A stretch of DNA of 64,000 nt from CAYLLN01 sp964384375. GTDB lineage: Bacteria; Planctomycetota; Planctomycetia; Pirellulales; Pirellulaceae. The notes below the pieces were generated by a model. That model was given only the letters and a program-made list of their open reading frames with translations. It was not told the DNA's origin and ran no database searches. Position 1 is the first letter of the stretch, and each line of letters begins with the position of its first letter. Below are positions 17,400-25,307 of this stretch, piece by piece. Position numbers and translations under genes: made by a program. The stretch is from the NCBI GenBank assembly GCA_964384375.1, contig CAYLLN010000032.1:4757-68756 (forward strand), in the 5' to 3' direction.

Positions 17400-17435
17400 A
17401 GCCCGCGTGCGAGGAAATCTCACGCGGGCTTTTTG
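17400..17435 (+). terminator. Intrinsic terminator of the cysteine-rich gene
   Basis: AGCCCGCGTG (17400-17409) pairs perfectly with CACGCGGGCT (17421-17430), followed by TTTTG. An 11-nt loop. Confidence 0.85.
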
Positions 17436-17448
17436 CTGCGCCCACCAC

Positions 17449-18807
17449 TCACGATGCCAGGGTCCGATATCCAAGCCAAGCCAAACCTCCCACAAGCCCC
17501 ACCGCCAGCGCCCCAAACATGCCTCCCTTCGTCCGAAACAGCACGAAGGCTGCCACGGCGGCGATTGCCACGCTTGGCCACGAGAGGCTCGACCAATCGG
17601 GCTGATACCAGCGAAGATGCAGCGGAGCAAAGTGTGTTTCCCCCGGCCGGCTGAAGAGGACGTGGATCGCAAACCAGACGGCGAGGTTCAGCACGACGCC
17701 GACGACCGCGGCGGTGATCGCCGAGAGGGCACAGCTCAACGAGCGATTGGCTCGCAGCCGCTCGATATACGGAGCACCGACGAAGATATAGAGAAAGCAC
17801 GGCGCGAAAGTCGCCCAGACCGTGACGACCGAGCCGAGTACGCCGGCCGCCATTGGCGAGAGCCCTTCGGGATGCCGATAGGCCGCCATGAAACCGACGA
17901 ACTGCACGACGATGATGAGCGGGCCCGGCGTTGTCTCGGCCATCCCCAGACCGTCGAGCATCTCTGTTGGTTTGAGCCATCTGTAGTGCTCGACCGCTTG
18001 CTGGCTGATGTACGGCAATACGGCATAGGCCCCGCCGAACGTGACGACCGCGGCCTGGCTGAAGAAGCGCCCCTGCGTGACGAAGATGCTGTCTGGGCCG
18101 AAGGCGATCGCCAGGGCCAGGATCGGAACGAACCAGATCGCCAGCCATGCGGCGGCTACGAGCAGCGTCCGGGCGATCGTCGTCTGCTGCCGGAGAGGTG
18201 CAGCGGCATCGGCCGGGCGATGATCGTCGTCGTGACCAGCCGCGTGCCCCTTGATGACGTGAAACCACTCCGGCCAGCGCCAGCCGCCGACGAGGCCGAT
18301 CACCCCCGCGGCCAGCACAATCAGCGGAAACGGCAGCTCAAAGAAGAAGATGCCGATGAATGCCGCCGCCGCCAGCGCGACCATCACGCCATTCTTCAGC
18401 ACTCGCCGGCCGATCCGAATCACCGCTTCCACGACGATCGTCGTCACCGCCGGCTTGAGGCCGAAGAAGATAGCCGTGATGAAGGCGGTCTGCCCAAACT
18501 CGGCATACACGATGCTCAGCACGAGAATCGTGACAAATCCCGGCAGGATGAAGAGCAGCCCCGCCATCAGGCCGCCGCGTGTGCCATGCAAAAGCCAGCC
18601 GATATACGTCGCGAGTTGCTGCGCCTCCGGCCCGGGAAGCAACATGCAGTAGTTGAGGGCGTGCAGGAACCGGTGCTCGCTGATCCACTTCTTCTCTTCG
18701 ACGAGAATCCGGTGCATCACCGCGATCTGTCCCGTCGGTCCGCCAAAGCTGAGCGCAGCGACGCGGCACCAGGTCCAGAAGGCTTCACCCCAAGCGACTT
18801 TTGTCAT
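17449..18807 (-). CDS. chrA: ChrA-family (CHR) anion transporter
   Basis: 452 aa, the two-domain form. Each half carries a CHR domain: AALSFGGPTGQIAVMHR with LPGPEAQQLATYIG in the first, and VTFGGAYAVLPYISQQAV with ETTPGPLIIVVQFVGF in the second. There are about 10 to 12 helices. Known members export chromate, a sulfate analogue. It is the last gene of the minus-strand run that starts with sulfate ABC genes, so sulfate or another oxyanion could be the true substrate (inference). TATACT at 18814-18819 lies 6 nt before the ATG, hinting at its own leaderless transcript. Confidence 0.88.
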   Translation of the reverse strand: MTKVAWGEAFWTWCRVAALSFGGPTGQIAVMHRILVEEKKWISEHRFLHALNYCMLLPGPEAQQLATYIGWLLHGTRGGLMAGLLFILPGFVTILVLSIVYAEFGQTAFITAIFFGLKPAVTTIVVEAVIRIGRRVLKNGVMVALAAAAFIGIFFFELPFPLIVLAAGVIGLVGGWRWPEWFHVIKGHAAGHDDDHRPADAAAPLRQQTTIARTLLVAAAWLAIWFVPILALAIAFGPDSIFVTQGRFFSQAAVVTFGGAYAVLPYISQQAVEHYRWLKPTEMLDGLGMAETTPGPLIIVVQFVGFMAAYRHPEGLSPMAAGVLGSVVTVWATFAPCFLYIFVGAPYIERLRANRSLSCALSAITAAVVGVVLNLAVWFAIHVLFSRPGETHFAPLHLRWYQPDWSSLSWPSVAIAAVAAFVLFRTKGGMFGALAVGLVGGLAWLGYRTLAS

Positions 18808-18858
18808 CGCCAAAGTATAGCGAGCGGCCGGCTACCTGGATCACAGGTTGTGCGGCGA

Positions 18859-19320
18859 TTATTCGAGCGGTTCCGTCGGCAAGGCGGCGATTTGCCCACT
18901 CGACTCCAACTCGAAGTCGATCGTGTTTGATCCTTCGACGACATCGGCGGTGAGCGTTGTATCCCGGTTGTACTGCGCGGGAACCTTTTCGGGCGAAGCG
19001 GGGCGCGGAGGATCGGCATCGGGATTGCCACGGCTGAAGGTCGTGATCGTCACGCGGTGCTGGCCGACCTGCGCCCCCTGGATGCCGCCGCCGTACAGGA
19101 GCGTGAAGCGGCCTTCGTCGTCGGTGCGGCCGAGCGACGTGGAAGCTCCTTGCTTCACGGGCAGAAACGTGACGATCGCTCCGGCCAGAGGCTCTCCGCC
19201 CAAACTGATGCGGCCGCTTACCGGTGCGACGCCCTCCGGCCGTCCGCCGCTGCCGCAACCAGCAAACGCAGTGGCGAGCAGAAAAGCGAAACCCACGAAT
19301 ACCAATCCACGACGAAGCAT
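18859..19320 (-). CDS. Small lipoprotein with carboxypeptidase-regulatory/transthyretin-like fold
   Basis: 153 aa. A signal peptide with lipobox FAGC (cysteine about residue 21) is followed by a beta-sandwich domain: VSGRISLGGEPLAGAIVTF, TDDEGRFTL and GQHRVTI. This kind of lipoprotein regularly accompanies DUF1559 genes in planctomycetes; its function is unknown. It lies 21 nt after the DUF1559 gene upstream on the same strand. Confidence 0.75.
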   Translation of the reverse strand: MLRRGLVFVGFAFLLATAFAGCGSGGRPEGVAPVSGRISLGGEPLAGAIVTFLPVKQGASTSLGRTDDEGRFTLLYGGGIQGAQVGQHRVTITTFSRGNPDADPPRPASPEKVPAQYNRDTTLTADVVEGSNTIDFELESSGQIAALPTEPLE

Positions 19321-19341
19321 CGTTCCCATTCCTCAAGCGAG

Positions 19342-20385
19342 TTAGTAGCTATCAATCACCAATCCATCGTCGCGCGTCATCAACCGCTGATACGTTCCGT
19401 TCTGCGGGTTCTGGGAATGGGCGATCGACCCATTGACCAGCGTGCCGGGAAACCAGTTGTGGTTGATTGTCTCCTGAAGAAACTTCACCGAGCCGTCGGC
19501 CGCGAGGAACAACGCCCCGCCAGGATGCAAGCTGCTGAAGCCCTCGCCGCAGCCGATGCCGTCTTCGTCCCAAGGGATTACGTTAGCCTTTTGGTTGAGT
19601 TTCGGATGCGAATGGCCGACGACGACGATCACGCCGCGGGCCGCGTTACCGTTCGTGTTGCGAACGCCGACCCACGTGCCGCCGCGGCAGTTCTTCGTCT
19701 CGCGCTCGCCAACCATCAGCGTGTTGCTGGTGCCGTCGAGAATGTCGGCGATCCGGACGCTCGCCGCCGCGCCGTTGGGGCAGTTCCCCGTGCAATTGCC
19801 GAAGAAGATACCGGTGTTCGGCTGGGCGTTGGCCACGTCGCGATGGCCCGCGACTCCCATATAGTTGCTGCTACCGACCCACGTGTCGTTGCCGGTCAGG
19901 CCCGCGGCCGTGAAGCCGATTCCCCCGGCGAAGCGCCGGTCGTTGTGCGTCAGACCGCTGTTGTGGCCGCTGTCACTGGGGCAGATGAAAACCTTCAGCT
20001 GTGTCCGAACGGCCGGAAAGACGTTGGCCTTGTCGGTCGAAATCCGCTGCTCCAGTGTCCCCCGCGTTACACCGAGTTTGTCGGAAAGCGGGGCCTGCTC
20101 CAAATACGGCAGAAGAAGACTCCCCCACGCCCATGCTTCGCTATTGCCTGTCGGATGCTCAATCCAACCGGACGGAAACGTCTGCAGAGAATCGTGATAG
20201 TTGTGCAGCCCGATACCGAGCTGTTTCAGGTTGTTCTGGCAGCTCGACCGGCGGGCCGCTTCGCGAGCGGCTTGCACCGCGGGCAACAGCAGCGCGACCA
20301 GTATACCGATAATGGCGATGACAACGAGCAGTTCGACTAGCGTAAAGGCGGTGCGCCGGCGCGCACGCAGAGCGGCGAAGGGCAT
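19342..20385 (-). CDS. DUF1559 prepilin-like protein, copy 1
   Basis: 347 aa from ATG at 20385. The N-terminus has a type IV prepilin-like methylation/transmembrane signal (AFTLVELLVVIAIIGILVAL) and the family block AREAARRSSCQNNLKQLG. The C-terminus carries the H-x9-DG signature HPGGALFLAADGSVKFL. The family is greatly expanded in planctomycetes and probably forms type II-secretion or pilus-like surface structures. It follows a second DUF1559 gene and precedes a lipoprotein. Confidence 0.9.
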   Translation of the reverse strand: MPFAALRARRRTAFTLVELLVVIAIIGILVALLLPAVQAAREAARRSSCQNNLKQLGIGLHNYHDSLQTFPSGWIEHPTGNSEAWAWGSLLLPYLEQAPLSDKLGVTRGTLEQRISTDKANVFPAVRTQLKVFICPSDSGHNSGLTHNDRRFAGGIGFTAAGLTGNDTWVGSSNYMGVAGHRDVANAQPNTGIFFGNCTGNCPNGAAASVRIADILDGTSNTLMVGERETKNCRGGTWVGVRNTNGNAARGVIVVVGHSHPKLNQKANVIPWDEDGIGCGEGFSSLHPGGALFLAADGSVKFLQETINHNWFPGTLVNGSIAHSQNPQNGTYQRLMTRDDGLVIDSY

Positions 20386-20472
20386 TTCTCGGTTCCCCGT
20401 GTGTGGTAAGCCGGGGCCACGCCCTTGGACCTCTCCTAGGGCGTGGCACCCATCCATTCGTCGATACGCGAC

Positions 20473-21441
20473 CTACTGATTCGCGTTCACTTCCGCCTTG
20501 TCTCGCGTGACCAGGCGGGCAAAGTCGCGAATGTTGATCGTCTGGCTAATGAAGCGGACCGATCCGTCGCCAAAGGCGAACTGAGCGCCGCCGGGATGGA
20601 AGGCGTAGGCCTCGCCCGTCCCTTCCGTTCCGTAGTAAGGGTGCGGGAAGGCCGTGCTGCCAAAGTCTTCACCGTTGGTGCAGTTGAGCGGGCACGGTCC
20701 AGGAAGCGTCGCTCCGTCGAAGCTCGAACCATCGACGGAGAAATCGCTGGCCGGACGCGACCAGCCACCAGCATTCACCCGGCGATTGGGCAATGTTCCG
20801 AACTTCAGCCCCTTACGATAGACGTACGGACGACCAGCCGACTCGCCGTACATGATCGTGTTCGACAAGCCGTCGAGCACGTCGGCCATCCGCGGGTCGC
20901 CATTCTTGGGCAGAATGCCGCTACCGGCGAAATCGACGAGGCCGGCGGTCTGCAGCCGCTGATCGACGCCGATCACGGGGCTGTAGTCGGTGACGGCAAC
21001 CAGGTTGCCGACCCACGGGCTGGCTTCAGGAATGCCGTCCAGCCGGGTCGGTTCCGGTGTTGAGGGGCAGAGGTAGGTGTTGATCCGCTTCGACGTGACG
21101 GGGAGGTTCACCGGATCGAACCAGTTCTTCGTCTGATCGTAATTGGTGTACATGTTTCCCTGCTCGATGTAGTGCAACGAGAGGGTGAGGCCGGCGATGC
21201 GCGGCAAGGTCGTCAGGCCGGCGGGGCGAATGCTCGACGGCAGTTTGTTGTACGTGTCGTGGAAGTTGTGGGCGGCGAGGCCGAGCTGCTTCAGGTTGTT
21301 GCTGCAGCTCGAGCGGCGGGCTGCCTCGCGTGCAGCCTGCACGGCGGGCAGGAGGAGGGCGACGAGCACGCCGATGATGGCGATCACTACCAGAAGCTCG
21401 ACGAGAGTAAAGCCAGTCCGTTGGCGAGGGGCGGGAGACAT
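20473..21441 (-). CDS. DUF1559 prepilin-like protein, copy 2
   Basis: 322 aa with the same layout as the next gene: GFTLVELLVVIAIIGVLVAL, AREAARRSSCSNNLKQLGLA, and a C-terminal HPGGAQFAFGDGSVRF. The N-terminal blocks of the two are nearly identical while the middles differ, as expected for divergent paralogs. Function is not established; surface location is likely from the prepilin signal. Lies 54 nt after a small lipoprotein gene on the same strand. Confidence 0.9.
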   Translation of the reverse strand: MSPAPRQRTGFTLVELLVVIAIIGVLVALLLPAVQAAREAARRSSCSNNLKQLGLAAHNFHDTYNKLPSSIRPAGLTTLPRIAGLTLSLHYIEQGNMYTNYDQTKNWFDPVNLPVTSKRINTYLCPSTPEPTRLDGIPEASPWVGNLVAVTDYSPVIGVDQRLQTAGLVDFAGSGILPKNGDPRMADVLDGLSNTIMYGESAGRPYVYRKGLKFGTLPNRRVNAGGWSRPASDFSVDGSSFDGATLPGPCPLNCTNGEDFGSTAFPHPYYGTEGTGEAYAFHPGGAQFAFGDGSVRFISQTINIRDFARLVTRDKAEVNANQ

Positions 21442-21495
21442 GGGGCAAGGTCCTTTCGATTTCAGATTTCGGATTGGGAATTTTTGGATGGGGTG

Positions 21496-21924
21496 TTAGC
21501 GGAGCGTGATGGGAGGAAGCTCATTGCTCCCTTCCGCTACGTGGATGACGAGGTCCGACGTTTCCGGATTGCTGTACTTCACCGGGAGCAGGTTCGGGCC
21601 GGGAGCCCATTCGCCGCCAGTGTTGACGAGCTTTCGCCACTCGATCGTGACGACGTAGTCGCCCGCGGGAGCGCCGTCGGCCGAGTCGAACGTTGTCGGT
21701 TCGAACGTGCCGTCAGGCTTCACGAGAGCCGTTGGCTTGGGAACGTCGCCCGACGGGGCCGCACCTTTCGGGTGCAGCACCAAAAACGCGCCGTCCACTG
21801 GCTGGTTGTTGAAGGTGATCTTGCCGGAAGCCTTGAAGACCGGAATGCGGTCCGGTCCGCCGCCGCAGCCGGTAAGGGCGGCAGCGGCAAGCAAGGCCAT
21901 CGCAGCGAGACATTTGTGGGACAT
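21496..21924 (-). CDS. Small lipoprotein with transthyretin-like fold
   Basis: 142 aa. The ATG at 21924 follows AAGGAG and opens a signal peptide with lipobox LTGC. The rest is a beta-sandwich: ASGKITFNNQPVDGAFLVLH, PDGTFEPTTF and APAGDYVVTIEW. It resembles the lipoprotein at 18859 and the membrane protein at 22346. Function unknown; typical partner of DUF1559 proteins. Confidence 0.75.
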   Translation of the reverse strand: MSHKCLAAMALLAAAALTGCGGGPDRIPVFKASGKITFNNQPVDGAFLVLHPKGAAPSGDVPKPTALVKPDGTFEPTTFDSADGAPAGDYVVTIEWRKLVNTGGEWAPGPNLLPVKYSNPETSDLVIHVAEGSNELPPITLR

Positions 21925-21973
21925 AGGGAGACTCCTTGGGCTGTGGGATTTAATTGCGATTAGGCGGGCGAAC

Positions 21974-22273
21974 TCATGCCGGGACGAGTACGTGCTCGGC
22001 ACGCACGGCGTAGCGCATTGCTGGTGACGGCGGCGAGACCACTTCGATCTGGTCGATCACCTGCACGACGCCGGCGACGCGCCGCGTGAAGGTGTGTACG
22101 AGTTGCCGCTGGTAATAGGTGGGAAGCTGTCCGGAGAGCGTGACGACGCCGCGATGGGCCTCGACGACCACACGGCCGCCGAGCGTCACTTGACGCTGCT
22201 GGAGATACAGTGCCACGCGGTCTTGCAGTTCGTGGCTGGCTTGGTCAATCGAATGTTGCGGAAGGGCGATCAT
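21974..22273 (-). CDS. BON-domain protein
   Basis: 99 aa. Residues about 15-80 form one BON domain: ELQDRVALYLQQRQ, GGRVVVEAHRGVVTLSGQLP, then VAGVVQVIDQIEV. BON domains bind membranes or phospholipids, usually in the periplasm, but no signal peptide is seen here, so it may be cytoplasmic. It lies 72 nt after the transthyretin-like gene and 49 nt before a lipoprotein, all on the minus strand. Confidence 0.82.
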   Translation of the reverse strand: MIALPQHSIDQASHELQDRVALYLQQRQVTLGGRVVVEAHRGVVTLSGQLPTYYQRQLVHTFTRRVAGVVQVIDQIEVVSPPSPAMRYAVRAEHVLVPA

Positions 22274-22345
22274 GATTTCGGTCCTGAATATTTCGTGTGA
22301 TTTGCGAGTGGTTGGCGGTGGTGTTTGTGGAACAACAACAGATCG

Positions 22346-22903
22346 TCATGGCAGTTCTCCAGCAGGTGACGTTTGGGACAGCGACCAGCGTGAATCGCGA
22401 TTGATTTCCAGGTGAGCCTTGGGCGTTTCGAGATCGAGCACGCCCAGTTGATTTGGTTCGGCCAGCACTTCGACGACGAGCGGAGTCGTGTGCGAGTGGG
22501 CCAGTTCTTCGGCCAGCACGTGCGGGCCAGGCAGGTATTCTTCGCCGCGAATGGTCGCGGGCTCATAAGCAACGGTGACGGCATACTTGCCGGCGGGTGC
22601 GCCGTCGGCCCAGCCGAGCGTTTTCACGTCGAACGAACCATGCTCGTCGGTCCGGCCCCAGGCCACCGCGCGGGCCAGGTTCGATTCATCTTGCAAGCGA
22701 TAGAGGCTCACCTTCGCGCCAGCCGCGGGGCGGCCATCGACCAGGATTTCGCCGGCAACGGGAAACCGCTCGTGCTCGAGCGCTGTGCTGGCGGCGAGGA
22801 TGCCCCAAAGGGCAAAGCCAAACAGACCGAGGCCCGTTAGCTTGGCGAGGAATGTGCCAAAGCCCGAGGGTGCTGCGGCGGCGGACTCAAATGCGAAGGA
22901 CAT
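22346..22903 (-). CDS. Membrane-anchored transthyretin/carboxypeptidase-regulatory-like protein
   Basis: 185 aa. A transmembrane helix (about 21-40, LTGLGLFGFALWGILAA) anchors a beta-sandwich domain (about 48-160: VAGEILVDGRPAAGAKVSLY, TDEHGSFDVKTLG, APAGKYAVTVAYEP). Function unknown; the fold resembles the neighbouring lipoproteins. The start ATG directly abuts the 3' arm of a 7-bp hairpin (22904-22930), and a cysteine-codon mini-ORF ends 41 nt upstream. Its translation therefore looks regulated. It lies downstream of the sulfate transport genes and yezD. Confidence 0.7.
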   Translation of the reverse strand: MSFAFESAAAAPSGFGTFLAKLTGLGLFGFALWGILAASTALEHERFPVAGEILVDGRPAAGAKVSLYRLQDESNLARAVAWGRTDEHGSFDVKTLGWADGAPAGKYAVTVAYEPATIRGEEYLPGPHVLAEELAHSHTTPLVVEVLAEPNQLGVLDLETPKAHLEINRDSRWSLSQTSPAGELP

Positions 22904-22930
22904 GGCAGGCTTTCAAACTCGTGGCCTGCC
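22904..22930 (-). promoter_or_regulatory. Hairpin at the start codon of the 22346-22903 gene
   Basis: On the minus strand GGCAGGC (22930-22924) pairs with GCCTGCC (22910-22904), 13-nt loop. The 3' arm touches the ATG (22903). A GGAGG (22933-22929) overlaps the 5' base of the stem, so folding either hides the start or brings the ribosome site next to it. Confidence 0.6.
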
Positions 22931-22944
22931 TCCGGCAATTGCGG

Positions 22945-22968
22945 TCAGCAGCAGTTCGTGCAACACAT
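22945..22968 (-). CDS. Cysteine-codon leader peptide candidate (MCCTNCC)
   Basis: A 7-codon ORF, ATG TGT TGC ACG AAC TGC TGC TGA, with four cysteine codons out of seven. It is preceded by a strong ribosome site (GGGAGG, 8 nt before the ATG). It lies between yezD and the transthyretin-like gene and ends just before the start-codon hairpin. Ribosome stalling at cysteine codons when Cys-tRNA is low could change the folding of the region below, as in cysteine-attenuated leaders of other bacteria. No experimental support is known to me; too short for family analysis. Confidence 0.55.
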   Translation of the reverse strand: MCCTNCC

Positions 22969-23003
22969 ATAAGCCTCCCTGGGTCAGGGTCAGCGAGATG
23001 CGG

Positions 23004-23045
23004 CTAATGGGCCGCGGGACAGGAACTTGGACAACAACATTTCAT
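23004..23045 (-). CDS. Second cysteine-rich mini-ORF (MKCCCPSSCPAAH)
   Basis: A 13-codon ORF with three consecutive TGT codons and a fourth cysteine, starting 48 nt after the yezD stop. Its ribosome site is weak (GAAAGCAAG). Two cysteine-rich mini-ORFs in 125 nt, next to sulfate transport genes, is unlikely to be chance, but translation of this one is less certain than of the downstream MCCTNCC. Confidence 0.4.
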   Translation of the reverse strand: MKCCCPSSCPAAH

Positions 23046-23093
23046 GGCTTGCTTTCGTAGCCGAACTCACAGAGTTCAGACTGCTTCAATGGC

Positions 23094-23285
23094 TCACTTC
23101 GCATCCGTCCGCCGGACGCGCCGCTTCTCCGTCCGGTCTATCTGCACGACGACACCATCCTGAATGATGATGTTGACCGAACCGAACTTCAGGCCGCGGA
23201 GCGCCTCGCGAATGTGGGTGAATTCGCTGTCGCGCTCGACCTCGGCGGTCGCGGGTTCGTTCAGGGTGGTTTCTCCAGCGGACAT
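23094..23285 (-). CDS. yezD: YezD-like small protein (DUF2292)
   Basis: 63 aa. The C-terminal 40 residues match the YezD pattern: IREALRGLKFGSVNIIIQDG then VVVQIDRTEKRR. The family is typically found next to sulfate-uptake and cysteine genes; its exact role is unknown. ATG at 23285 is preceded by GGAG; the longer open frame would overlap the cysA end. It is the fifth gene of the sulfate operon, 66 nt after cysA. Confidence 0.8.
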   Translation of the reverse strand: MSAGETTLNEPATAEVERDSEFTHIREALRGLKFGSVNIIIQDGVVVQIDRTEKRRVRRTDAK

Positions 23286-23351
23286 GGTTCCAACTCCGTT
23301 TTGGCGAACTCGTCGGGCCCTTCCAATTGCGATTTTCATGCCAATCGTTTC

Positions 23352-24428
23352 CTAGATCACGTAATCCGGCGAAAAGACCCGGACTTTCTTCGCGGACACG
23401 TACACCTTCTCGCCGGTGGTCAATCCGAGCTCACGAAACCGCTCCTGCGGCAGTTCCACTTGGATCTCGCCGCCGTCCGGGCCAGTTAAAGCGATCTTTG
23501 CAAACGGTCCGGCTGGATTGATGCGAGCTACGGAGGCGGCGATCGCCGGCGATCCGTTCAAATGCCGTTCGATCTGCAATTCGTGCGGCCGGACGTAGAT
23601 GTTTGCCGCCTGGCCGGCTGCACGGGCGGCTGCCGGGATCGGGATGGCAACATTCCCAAGCACGGCATGCCCCTCTTCGAGTCGGCCGTGGAAGACATTC
23701 ACGTTGCCGAGGAAGTCGATCACGAACTCCGAAGCCGGGTTGTGGAAAACCTCTTCGGGCGTGCCGACTTGCTCGATTTTGGCTTGATTCATCACGACGA
23801 CCCGGTCGGCCACTTCCAGAGCCTCTTCCTGATCGTGCGTGACGAGGATGCTGGTGACGTGCAGTTCGTCGTGCAGCCGGCGGAGCCAATTTCTCAGACC
23901 TTGGCGGACTTTTGCGTCGAGGGCGCCGAATGGCTCGTCGAGGAGCAACACCTTGGGTTCGATGGCGAGTGCCCTGGCCAATGCCACCCGCTGCCTCTGG
24001 CCGCCGGAAAGCTGCGCCGGGTAGCGACGGCCGAGCCCTTCGAGCTGAATCAGCTTGAGCAGTTCGGTGACCTTGTCATGAATTTGCTGGTTAGTCGGCC
24101 GCAGATACCGCGGGCGAACACGTAGTCCGAACGCGATGTTCTCGAACACCGAGAGGTGCTTGAACAGGGCGTAGTGCTGAAACACAAAGCCGACCTGCCG
24201 CTCGCCGACCTGCCGGCGGGCGACGTTCTCGCCGTGGAACAGGATCGACGTTTTTACGTTTTCGTCGGGGATTTCGAGCCCCGCGATGATCCGCAGCAGC
24301 GTTGTCTTGCCCGAACCCGATGGGCCGAGCAGGGCGATCAGCTCGCCGTCGTTCACGGTCAGGCTCACATCGTTCAGCGCCGTGTAGCTGCCGAAAGTCT
24401 TGGTAACGTTTTGGACGACGATGCTCAT
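23352..24428 (-). CDS. cysA: Sulfate/thiosulfate ABC transporter ATP-binding protein
   Basis: 358 aa. Walker A GPSGSGKTT, Q-loop VFQHYALFKH, signature LSGGQRQRVALARAL, Walker B VLLLDEPFGALD and H-loop THDQEEALEVAD are all intact. A C-terminal TOBE-like regulatory region (about 240-358) includes YVRPHELQIER, typical of CysA. It powers sulfate import with CysT and CysW at the inner membrane. Its start overlaps the cysW stop region closely (4 nt between 24428 and 24433). Confidence 0.95.
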   Translation of the reverse strand: MSIVVQNVTKTFGSYTALNDVSLTVNDGELIALLGPSGSGKTTLLRIIAGLEIPDENVKTSILFHGENVARRQVGERQVGFVFQHYALFKHLSVFENIAFGLRVRPRYLRPTNQQIHDKVTELLKLIQLEGLGRRYPAQLSGGQRQRVALARALAIEPKVLLLDEPFGALDAKVRQGLRNWLRRLHDELHVTSILVTHDQEEALEVADRVVVMNQAKIEQVGTPEEVFHNPASEFVIDFLGNVNVFHGRLEEGHAVLGNVAIPIPAAARAAGQAANIYVRPHELQIERHLNGSPAIAASVARINPAGPFAKIALTGPDGGEIQVELPQERFRELGLTTGEKVYVSAKKVRVFSPDYVI

Positions 24429-24432
24429 GGGA

Positions 24433-25305
24433 TTAGGCCTCTGCCGAAGTCGGCTCAAGGGATGCGTGAAGTTGCTGCTGGACCTTCCATTCCAGCAGTG
24501 TTTTGGCGGCGAGCGTCACCAGCCCGAGCAGCGCCAGGAGCGAAGCCACAGCAAAGGCGGCGGTCGCATTCCACTCGTTGTAGAGCAGCTCGACGTACAG
24601 CGGGATCGTGTTCGTCCGGCCGCGATGGCCGGCCACGACCGACACCGCGCCGAATTCCCCCATCGCGCGGGCGTTGCACAAGATCACGCCGTAAAGCAGG
24701 CCCCACTTGATATTTGGCAGCGTCACCCGCCAGAACGTTTGCCAGCCGCTCGCGCCGAGCGACATCGCGCACTGCTCTTCGTCGTCCCCTTGTTCCTGCA
24801 TCAGCGGGATCAGCTCGCGGGCGACGAAGGGGAATGTGACAAAGACTGTGGCCAGCACGATGCCGGGCACGGCGAAAATGATCTCGATGTCCCAGGCCGC
24901 CAATGTCTTGCCGAAGATTCCCTGCAATCCAAAGAGCAGCACGAAGACGAGGCCGGAAATCACCGGCGAAACGGCAAACGGCAGGTCAATCAGCGTGATG
25001 AGCAGGCTCTTGCCGCGAAACTCGAACTTGGCGATTGCCCAGGACGCCATCACACCGAATACCAGGTTCAGCGGGACGGAGATTCCCGCGGCGATGAGCG
25101 TCAGGCGAATGGCCCGCGCCGCTTCGGGGCTGCGAAGGCTCTTCAGATAGACGTCGAATCCATCCCGCAGGGCCTCGGTGAAGACGACCACCAGCGGCAG
25201 GACGAGGAGCACGCCAACGAAGCCCAGCGAGAGGCCGATCAGCAGTACCCGTAACCAGAGCGGATCGTTGGCCGCCCGTCGTGATTTATTGGGAGTATGG
25301 GCCAT
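24433..25305 (-). CDS. cysW: Sulfate ABC transporter permease CysW
   Basis: 290 aa, about 6 helices. The binding-protein-dependent transport EAA-like loop is clear: QEQGDDEEQCAMSLGASGWQ followed by TFWRVTLPNIKWGLLYG. GEFGAVSVVAGHRGRTNTIP is the conserved CysW/CysT C-terminal motif. The start ATG (25305) lies 2 nt after the cysT stop. With CysT it forms the membrane channel. Confidence 0.95.
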   Translation of the reverse strand: MAHTPNKSRRAANDPLWLRVLLIGLSLGFVGVLLVLPLVVVFTEALRDGFDVYLKSLRSPEAARAIRLTLIAAGISVPLNLVFGVMASWAIAKFEFRGKSLLITLIDLPFAVSPVISGLVFVLLFGLQGIFGKTLAAWDIEIIFAVPGIVLATVFVTFPFVARELIPLMQEQGDDEEQCAMSLGASGWQTFWRVTLPNIKWGLLYGVILCNARAMGEFGAVSVVAGHRGRTNTIPLYVELLYNEWNATAAFAVASLLALLGLVTLAAKTLLEWKVQQQLHASLEPTSAEA

Positions 25306-25307
25306 GG

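Noticed and set aside
17407..18930. 507-aa frame antisense to chrA
   Set aside because: Arg/Asp/Gln-rich composition typical of antisense frames; chrA motifs are intact on the other strand.
19057..20340. 427-aa frame antisense to the DUF1559 gene and lipoprotein
   Set aside because: Shadow; the minus strand carries the signal peptide, lipobox and prepilin motif.
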